A DNA stretch of 28,336 bases from Dehalococcoidia bacterium (lineage in GTDB: Bacteria > Chloroflexota > Dehalococcoidia > Dehalococcoidales > JAUWYK01). A program made the translations under genes and the position numbers. Of the stretch, positions 22,802-28,336 are shown piece by piece; within the stretch, counting starts at the first letter, position 1; every line of letters starts with the position of its first letter. The DNA is taken from the NCBI GenBank assembly GCA_030615865.1, contig JAUWYK010000014.1:1-28336 (forward strand), written 5' to 3'. The notes beneath the pieces were generated by a model. It was not told where the DNA came from, did not search any database, and saw only the letters and a list, made by a program, of their open reading frames with translations.

Positions 22802-24436
22802 GTGAAGAACTTCCCGAAGCAGGCTTATAGAGCTCTACAGTCCATAGTAGGAGCCGAGTATGTATCTGATGAGACGGTGATTTGCGAAACCTATACCTGG
22901 GGGGGTGAGTTCGTAGATACCTTATATCAGAGGGGCACCACCAGTCCCGGCTGTGTTGTATTACCCCGAACCACCAGCGAAGTTCAAAAAATCATTAAAC
23001 TATGCAATAGATATGGAATACCCTTCAAGCCGATTGGCAGCTTCTGGGGACAGCACTGTGCCGCCAAGATCCCTGAGTTTCTCAAACCGGGCACACCCAG
23101 TTTTCTCACCATAGACCTGAAACGGATGAATGGGCTTGAATTTGACGAGAAGAACATGTATGCCATCGTCGAACCAGGGGTTATTTACTCGCCAATGCAA
23201 GAGCAGGCGATGAGGCGGGGGCTATATACCTTGACCCCCGGCGGCGGGTCTCAAGCATGTGTCATCGGTAATCACATAAATCATTCCTTCTCACCCCTCT
23301 GCTACCGGGTTGGCATACCCTCCCGGCGAATACTGGGTGGGGAGTGGGTTCTAGCTGACGGCGAGATACTGAGGTTTGGTTCACTAGCATCGCAGGATGA
23401 CCCCTTCTGGGGAGAAGGCCCAGGCACTGACCTCAGGGGTTTATTACGAGGCACTGTTGGCTGGTGGGGAAAAGCTGGCATCGTTACCAAATTAGCGGTA
23501 AAGCTTCACCCACTATTCAAGCCAGAGAGGCTAAAACCAATCGGCATCTCACCAGATACCACCCTTGAATTCCCGACTAACCGAATCAGGTGGTACAATA
23601 TCACCATGCCCAGCTTAGACGCCCTGTTCAAGGCTATGCGTGAAATAGGCAAGGCAGAAATAGGTGCCGCTATAATGAGGGTACCGATGCTGTGGCGATA
23701 TAGAGCCAAAGCCAAAACCAGGGAGCACTTCTGGGAGCTGTGGGAGGCTGATGAAGAGGAGATAAGGAAAAAGCCGGTATATATCCTCCGCATTTTGCTT
23801 ATAGGTTATACCTCGGAGAAGCAATTACAACACGAGGAGCGGGTGCTACAGGACATAATAGCTGAACTCGGAGGGGAGTTCCGCAGAACCAGACCTACTG
23901 ATGAGTCATGGATTAAGAACGCGGACTCAGCGGGAATGTGGTGGCCAGCCGGCGGCTATGTCTCGGTAGAGTTCATCCACGACACACTGGGACACTCTAT
24001 TGCCCGCGGCGAGACACTATCCAGGGAGAAGGAGACATTCATCCCACCTCTAGTGGATGAGTATGGTGAAAAGGGCTGGTATCAGATGGTCGAGCTCGGG
24101 CACTGCAGCTACTTTGAATTCCTAATCCAGTGGGACCCGTATCATCCTACTGGTGATTACGTATCTGGGGAGTATAAAGCCTACGAATTCTGGGTAGATA
24201 ACCAGAGAGTAGGGGTAGATGAACACCAGTATATATCCCATCTAGGACCCATGACTGTATTGGGCATAACCGGAGCTGCCTATGGACCCAATTACTACCC
24301 GCTTATGGAGAAGGTAAGGCGGATGCTTGACCCCAATGAAGTATCTGACCCACCTTTTGATATGCATGACAAGGTAATTGATAAGTGGGCTCCGGAGTGG
24401 AAGAAAAAATATCGCCTTGAAGAATATCGCTTTTAA
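22802..24436 (+). CDS. FAD-binding oxidoreductase, VAO/PCMH type (second)
   Basis: Second and larger flavoprotein, 544 aa. VVLPRTTSEVQKIIKLCNRY at 52-71 is the start of the FAD_binding_4 domain; MYAIVEPGVIYSPMQEQA near 119-136 and GTVGWWGKAGIVTKLAVKLH at 217-236 are its later motifs. The pyrophosphate loop again departs from RGGGT: PIGSFWGQHCAAKIPEF. The C-terminal half is rich in Trp and Tyr and has no motif that I recognise. The tail (PPFDMHDKVIDKWAPEWKKK) lacks the DPxxxxxPGKLC ending of the first flavoprotein, so the two are not a recent duplication. GTG at 22802 behind AGGAGG. It may be a second catalytic subunit with its own substrate or an electron-splitting partner; unknown. Confidence 0.82.
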   Translation: MKNFPKQAYRALQSIVGAEYVSDETVICETYTWGGEFVDTLYQRGTTSPGCVVLPRTTSEVQKIIKLCNRYGIPFKPIGSFWGQHCAAKIPEFLKPGTPSFLTIDLKRMNGLEFDEKNMYAIVEPGVIYSPMQEQAMRRGLYTLTPGGGSQACVIGNHINHSFSPLCYRVGIPSRRILGGEWVLADGEILRFGSLASQDDPFWGEGPGTDLRGLLRGTVGWWGKAGIVTKLAVKLHPLFKPERLKPIGISPDTTLEFPTNRIRWYNITMPSLDALFKAMREIGKAEIGAAIMRVPMLWRYRAKAKTREHFWELWEADEEEIRKKPVYILRILLIGYTSEKQLQHEERVLQDIIAELGGEFRRTRPTDESWIKNADSAGMWWPAGGYVSVEFIHDTLGHSIARGETLSREKETFIPPLVDEYGEKGWYQMVELGHCSYFEFLIQWDPYHPTGDYVSGEYKAYEFWVDNQRVGVDEHQYISHLGPMTVLGITGAAYGPNYYPLMEKVRRMLDPNEVSDPPFDMHDKVIDKWAPEWKKKYRLEEYRF

Positions 24437-24445
24437 CAATTAGGT

Positions 24446-25000
24446 ATGCGCGTTATCGCTGGCAAAGCAAAAGGACACCGACTTAAAGTACTAAAGGGGA
24501 CGATTACTCGTCCGGCAACAGATTTAGTACGAGGAGCTATTTTTTCTATTCTGGAAGCTATTACCAGCGATTGGCCACGGGTGCTTGATTTATTCGCTGG
24601 TAGCGGAGCCTTAGGTATTGAGGCGTTAAGCCGTGGTGCCGACTGGGTTGATTTTGTTGAACGAGAGCCACGATGTTGTGATATAATTAGACAAAACTTA
24701 GAAAAAACAAAGCTGGCAGCCATGGCTCACATTTATTGTTGCAGTGCAGCCAAGGCAATTTCCTTTCTTGATAAGGAGTATAGTATTATATTAGCCGATC
24801 CACCCTATTCTAATTCATCCATAGGCAACCTTATAACCCAACTGGCGACCTCCAAACTGGTGGGGACAGACTCAATCGTGGTGGTAACACATTCACCTCA
24901 CCTCCCCCTAAATTCAACTTACGCCACTTTAAACCTCATTAAGGAGCGTCGCCATGGCGATAGTTGCATCGCAATATACCAAAAGGAGGCTAAGCCTTGA
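24446..25000 (+). CDS. rsmD: 16S rRNA (guanine966-N2)-methyltransferase
   Basis: Methylates G966 of 16S rRNA using S-adenosylmethionine, 184 aa. Motifs: N-terminal MRVIAGKAKGHRL, TRPATDLVRGAIFSIL near 21-36, the SAM motif VLDLFAGSGALGIEAL at 46-61, and the catalytic DPPY at 118-121. Nine bp after the second flavoprotein gene, so it is probably co-transcribed although functionally unrelated; the rsmD-coaD pairing itself is common in bacteria. The ribosome site is weak (TTAGGT). The tail overlaps coaD by TTGA. Confidence 0.94.
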   Translation: MRVIAGKAKGHRLKVLKGTITRPATDLVRGAIFSILEAITSDWPRVLDLFAGSGALGIEALSRGADWVDFVEREPRCCDIIRQNLEKTKLAAMAHIYCCSAAKAISFLDKEYSIILADPPYSNSSIGNLITQLATSKLVGTDSIVVVTHSPHLPLNSTYATLNLIKERRHGDSCIAIYQKEAKP

Positions 25001-25482
25001 CTATTGCTATTTACCCGGGTCGCTTCGACCCAATAACCAACGGACACCTTGATATTGCCACCAGAGCAGCTAAACTTTTTGACAAGCTAATCATCGCCGT
25101 CTATGAAAACCCAAGCACGCCCCTTCTATTCACTACTGAGGAGAGAATGGAGTTGATAAGACAGGCAATAGTTGATGTACCCAATATTGAGGTACAACCT
25201 TTCAGCGAACTAACCGTTAAATTTGCCAAGAAGGTAAAGGCACAGATAATGGTACGGGGGCTTAGAATAAGTGCCGACTTCGAGCGGGAATTTGATATGG
25301 CAATGATGAACAAAAAGTTGTTTCCCGGGCTAGAGCTGGTTTGCCTTATGGCAAACATACAATATCAGTTCCTTAGCTCCAGCCTGCTTAAAGAAGCGGC
25401 AACTCTGGGCGGCAATATTGACGACCTTGTCCCCAAGCATGTGGCTACAGCGCTAAAAAAGAAGCTTCAGAGCAAACCATAA
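24997..25482 (+). CDS. coaD: Phosphopantetheine adenylyltransferase
   Basis: Fourth step of CoA synthesis from pantothenate: transfers AMP from ATP to 4'-phosphopantetheine. 161 aa, normal length. The nucleotidyltransferase motif GRFDPITNGHLD has Thr14 and His17; RGLR at 87-90 and FLSSSLLKE (the ISSTxVR-type motif, near 128-136) are present. TTG start at 24997-24999 overlaps the rsmD stop, with AAGGAGG 7 bp upstream. Confidence 0.96.
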   Translation: MTIAIYPGRFDPITNGHLDIATRAAKLFDKLIIAVYENPSTPLLFTTEERMELIRQAIVDVPNIEVQPFSELTVKFAKKVKAQIMVRGLRISADFEREFDMAMMNKKLFPGLELVCLMANIQYQFLSSSLLKEAATLGGNIDDLVPKHVATALKKKLQSKP

Positions 25483-25500
25483 AGTCAGGAGGTGTAGTAG

Positions 25501-25767
25501 ATGGCGTACAAGATTACAGACGAGTGTATTAGCTGCGGAGCCTGTGAACCGGAATGCCCAAATAACGCAATCAGCGAGGGGGAGACAATCGATGTGATTG
25601 ACCCTGATAAGTGCACCCAGTGTGTCGGTTCATTTGAATCATCCAAGTGTGTTGAGGTCTGCCCGGTGGACTGCTGTGTGCCTGACCCTGACCATGAAGA
25701 GAGCCGGGAGCAACTACTTGAAAAATGGCGTAGACTGCACCCGGGTGAAACGCCAGCAGTTACCTAA
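25501..25767 (+). CDS. 2[4Fe-4S] ferredoxin, Alvin/YfhL type
   Basis: Small electron carrier, 88 aa. First cluster C9-x2-C12-x2-C15-x3-C19-P; second C38-x2-C41-x8-C50-x3-C54-P, with the eight-residue insert and the C-terminal helical tail (about 62-80) of the Alvin type. Two further Cys at 58-59. Such ferredoxins have low, split potentials. Strong AGGAGGT ribosome site. Last gene of the flavoprotein-rsmD-coaD run and followed by a terminator-like hairpin. It is the only free ferredoxin in the window and therefore a candidate donor to the NuoEFG-less complex I (inference). Confidence 0.94.
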   Translation: MAYKITDECISCGACEPECPNNAISEGETIDVIDPDKCTQCVGSFESSKCVEVCPVDCCVPDPDHEESREQLLEKWRRLHPGETPAVT

Positions 25768-25786
25768 TACTATCCAGCCTAAGAGT

Positions 25787-25818
25787 TAATTATTACTTCA
25801 TAAGCCAGTTAATAATTA
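25787..25818 (+). other. AT-rich inverted repeat after the ferredoxin gene
   Basis: TAATTATTA (25787-25795) pairs with TAATAATTA (25810-25818), 9-bp stem with a 14-nt loop. Weak thermodynamically; could bind a protein or simply be chance in AT-rich DNA. Confidence 0.3.
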
Positions 25819-25842
25819 TCTACCAGTAGGCTACTAGGGCTA

Positions 25843-25888
25843 AGGCAAACTTTAGTGTGTTTGGTTTGCCTACTTTAGTTATTTTATT
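25843..25888 (+). terminator. Probable terminator of the flavoprotein-ferredoxin operon
   Basis: AGGCAAAC (25843-25850) pairs with GTTTGCCT (25864-25871), 8-bp stem, 13-nt loop, followed by the T-rich ACTTTAGTTATTTTATT. The T-run is interrupted, so efficiency may be moderate. It lies in the 125-bp convergent gap before cvpA. Confidence 0.55.
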
Positions 25889-25892
25889 GGCG

Positions 25893-26378
25893 TCACCGAA
25901 AGAAAGAGCGTACCGCATCAAACTCATCGGGAAGCAGAGCCAGTACCACAGGCAAGCGGTCCAACAATATAGCCGCCAGATTCGATTCACTAATAGCTGC
26001 TATGTCAAAGAATTTAACCCAAATAGCTAGCAGGGCGCCACAGAATATAGCTCCCAGAAACAAGCCAAAAACAGCGCCGCCAAGACGATTGACCCAGCCC
26101 AGCATTATTGCTGAGGCAGCCCACTTCAGCAACGAGGCAAGCACACCAGCAATTACCATTACCCCGATTAGTATGATGGCAAAGGCTACTACTTTAGCCG
26201 CATTTTCATAGGGAATAAAGGATAATTGCTGTGAAAGAGGTAAATAGTAGCGCCCAGCCAGGATTACACCAACTATTAACCCAGCGAGGGATAAAACGGC
26301 TCTAATAATCCCAATCCGCAGACCAATCAAGATAGCAATAGCTATAGCTACTATAATAGCTATATCAAGCCAATACAT
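25893..26378 (-). CDS. CvpA-family membrane protein
   Basis: 161 aa with four helices (about 4-24, 28-47, 63-84, 102-125) in the CvpA layout: glycine-rich first pair (IGLRIGIIRAVLSLAGLIVG) and GWVNRLGGAVFGLFLG before the last helix. The family is linked to colicin V production in E. coli and to envelope stress or division elsewhere; the biochemical role is unknown. ATG at 26376-26378 behind GGAAGGG. 36 bp downstream of the ABC permease stop and probably co-transcribed with it. Confidence 0.82.
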   Translation of the reverse strand: MYWLDIAIIVAIAIAILIGLRIGIIRAVLSLAGLIVGVILAGRYYLPLSQQLSFIPYENAAKVVAFAIILIGVMVIAGVLASLLKWAASAIMLGWVNRLGGAVFGLFLGAIFCGALLAIWVKFFDIAAISESNLAAILLDRLPVVLALLPDEFDAVRSFFR

Positions 26379-26414
26379 AATTTTACCCTTCCTGGGTGCT
26401 TACACCAACCTCCA

Positions 26415-27665
26415 TCATCCATAACGCAGAGCGTCAATAGGATTTAGCCTGGCTGCCCTCATTGCCGGGTAAATGCCGGAGGCAAGGCCAATGAATACTG
26501 AGACTAAGACCGCCACAGTTACAATAAGTGGTGAGACCACAGCCTTGATTTGGAATCCACCAAGGTCGATTTGAGAGATTCCTTGTGCCGCCAGCCAGGC
26601 ACCGGTCAGCCCAATGGCACCTCCAACCAGGCTCAACGTGGCGGCTTCCAATAGAAATTGCATTAGAATATCCCTCCGCTTGGCCCCTATCGCCTTACGC
26701 AGACCAATCTCCCTGGTGCGCTCAGTTACCGAGACCAGCATGATGTTCATGATACCAATGCTGCCCACCAGCAGGGAGATACCGCCAATCAGTCCCAGGA
26801 ATACGGTTAGCGCAATGGTTATGGTCTCAAATGTCCCCATTAACTGCTCCAGGCCGGTAACAGTGAAATCGTCATCCTCATCCTCAGCGATGCGGTGACG
26901 CTTCCTTAAGAGGGTTTCAATCTCCTCCGTTACCTCATCTATCGCCTCGGCACTGGCTACCTGTACGACAATTGACTGCACAGCGTCTTCCCCGCTGGGT
27001 GTCGTCTGGGAGAACAGCCGGGCCTGATAGGTGGTTATCGGTGTTATCACCATCTCATCCCAACTAAACCCGAAAGATGACATACCCCTGGGCTCCAGAA
27101 CACCGATGACGGTAAACCGTTTGTCCCGCATTTTGACCTTCTGCCCGACAGGGTCGTCGCTGCCAAACAGGTCTTCAGCAGTTTGACTCCCCAGCACTAC
27201 CACCATATCCCTGCGGGCTATATGCCGCTCAGTAAAAAATTGCCCCGATGCCATTGTAAAATCATACAACTGCTGAAATTCGGGAGTAGTACCCTCTATC
27301 ACGGCGGTTGTGTCTTCGTTACCAGCTATTATCTTAATAAAGTTCTCGTTGGTCGGATTTACGGCTATCACCGAGCGGATGTCGCGCATAGCCTCCGCGT
27401 CATCCATAGTAAGACTGGCAGTGGCATAGCCGGGAGCCATTGCGGCAATTCCTGGTGCATCTGGATTACTGGGCGTCACAAAGAGCAGGTTGGAGCCCAG
27501 CTCTTCAAAAGTGGAGGTAATCATATTTTGGAGACCGGCCCCTACGGACATGAGAACGATAACGGCGCCAACCCCGATTATCATACCCAGCATAGTCAGA
27601 GCCGAGCGCAACTTACTGGTCAATAGTGATTTTATGGCAATACGGAAGAACTCGATAAACTTCAT
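26415..27665 (-). CDS. MacB-type ABC transporter permease
   Basis: Four-helix mechanotransmission ABC permease of the MacB/LolC/FtsX class, 416 aa. Layout: N-terminal helix (about 16-41) in TSKLRSALTMLGMIIGVGAV, a large extracytoplasmic MacB_PCD domain (about 45-270), then the FtsX domain with three helices; ERTREIGLRKAIGAKRRDIL is the conserved coupling loop and YPAMRAARLNPIDALRYG the C-terminus. MacB homologues export peptides, lipids or antibiotics, but without a MacA-like adaptor in view the substrate is open. ATG 35 bp after the ATPase. Confidence 0.92.
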   Translation of the reverse strand: MKFIEFFRIAIKSLLTSKLRSALTMLGMIIGVGAVIVLMSVGAGLQNMITSTFEELGSNLLFVTPSNPDAPGIAAMAPGYATASLTMDDAEAMRDIRSVIAVNPTNENFIKIIAGNEDTTAVIEGTTPEFQQLYDFTMASGQFFTERHIARRDMVVVLGSQTAEDLFGSDDPVGQKVKMRDKRFTVIGVLEPRGMSSFGFSWDEMVITPITTYQARLFSQTTPSGEDAVQSIVVQVASAEAIDEVTEEIETLLRKRHRIAEDEDDDFTVTGLEQLMGTFETITIALTVFLGLIGGISLLVGSIGIMNIMLVSVTERTREIGLRKAIGAKRRDILMQFLLEAATLSLVGGAIGLTGAWLAAQGISQIDLGGFQIKAVVSPLIVTVAVLVSVFIGLASGIYPAMRAARLNPIDALRYG

Positions 27666-27700
27666 AATCTCCTCTATATCCGAAGGTAAGAATAAACAGT

Positions 27701-28336
27701 CTAGGTAACTTTCTCATCACTGACAATCTTCCCATCAAGAATGCGAATGATGCGCTGGGTCTGAGAGGCTATATCCATCTCATGGGTAACTATGGCTACA
27801 GTAATACCTTCCTGGTTGAGCTGACGGAAAATAGAAACAATCTCGGCAGTGGAAGCACTGTCCAGATTACCAGTAGGCTCATCGGCTAGAATAAGGGCTG
27901 GATTGTTCACCAGTGCCCGGGCTATAGCTACCCGCTGCTGCTCACCACCCGATAGCTCAGTGGGTTTATGTTTAGCCCTTGCTCCCAAGCCCACCCGCTC
28001 CAGAGCCTCCATAGCCTGTCGGCGCTTGTGTCGGCTTCGGCTATAGATAAGAGGCAGCTCAACATTGGCTATGGCACTGACACGGGATAAAAGGTTATAC
28101 TCCTGAAAGACGAAGCCAATTTTCTTACTTCTTATCTCGGCTAGCTTATTATCATTAAGCCGGCTGACATCAGCCCCCTCAAATAGATAACTACCCAAAG
28201 TAGGTTTATCCAGACAGCCGATGATATTCATCAGGGTGGACTTGCCTGACCCTGAGGCGCCAATGATAGCAAGCATCTCTCCCTTCTCTATATTAAGGGT
28301 TATCCCCCGCAGAGCAGGAACCTCTACCTTACCCAT
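27701..28336 (-). CDS. MacB/LolD-type ABC ATPase, N-terminus beyond the window
   Basis: ATP-binding subunit for the adjacent permease; 211 codons visible. Walker [11 protein letters not shown]-loop FVFQEYNLL, signature [15 protein letters not shown], Walker [14 protein letters not shown] and the His of VTHEM are all present. The window's last codon is ATG ([11 protein letters not shown]), but in this family that Met lies inside the first strand (Y-x-MGxxxVxALxG) with about 15 more residues before it, so the true start is most likely outside the window. Confidence 0.94.
   Translation of the reverse strand: MGKVEVPALRGITLNIEKGEMLAIIGASGSGKSTLMNIIGCLDKPTLGSYLFEGADVSRLNDNKLAEIRSKKIGFVFQEYNLLSRVSAIANVELPLIYSRSRHKRRQAMEALERVGLGARAKHKPTELSGGEQQRVAIARALVNNPALILADEPTGNLDSASTAEIVSIFRQLNQEGITVAIVTHEMDIASQTQRIIRILDGKIVSDEKVT

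Noticed and set aside
20033..24436. Lactate utilisation operon LutABC or glycolate oxidase GlcDEF
   Set aside because: No LutB- or LutC-like protein, no GlcE, two full-length divergent flavoproteins and altered FAD loops; the substrate call would be a guess.

Overview
The window is a 28 kb stretch of a bacterial chromosome, densely coding and with no rRNA, tRNA, phage or transposase genes. The best guess is a member of the Chloroflexota class Dehalococcoidia or a close relative (inference). The reasons are an 11-subunit complex I operon without NuoE, NuoF and NuoG, a LeuCD-type hydro-lyase next to an isocitrate dehydrogenase in place of a classical aconitase, frequent TTG starts behind strong AGGAGG-like ribosome sites, and expanded FAD-binding (VAO/PCMH-type) flavoproteins. 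No single gene proves the taxonomy.

Layout. 1-670 (minus): 3' part of a dihydropteroate synthase gene. 881-4242 (plus): LeuC/LeuD-type hydro-lyase pair, isocitrate dehydrogenase and a HIT hydrolase; the first three could carry citrate to 2-oxoglutarate. 4225-6062 (minus): nadK, a GNAT acetyltransferase and a Nudix hydrolase behind a strong sigma-70 promoter. 6170-7336 (minus): a cluster of five small, mostly membrane proteins, two of them (39 and 32 aa) very short. 7407-7826 (minus): PaaI-like thioesterase. 7999-9240 (plus): MFS transporter.

9237-19807 (minus): nuoABCDHIJK, a 64-aa DUF2007-like gene, then nuoLMN. The operon carries a family of GC-rich double-hairpin repeats, all in one orientation, in the gaps before nuoD, nuoK, the 64-aa gene and nuoM. 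nuoK appears to begin at a rare ATT codon, and NuoA lacks the glutamate that normally follows its membrane aspartate.

20033-25767 (plus, divergent from nuo across a 225-bp promoter region): flavoprotein, HdrD/GlpC-like Fe-S protein, second flavoprotein, rsmD, coaD and a 2[4Fe-4S] ferredoxin, closely spaced and probably one transcript. The two flavoproteins and the CCG-domain Fe-S protein look like an uncharacterised dehydrogenase complex. Because complex I here has no NADH-input module, this cluster and the ferredoxin are tempting partners for it, but that is inference from position. 25893-28336 (minus): CvpA-family protein, a MacB-type ABC permease and its ATPase, which runs off the window at its N-terminus.
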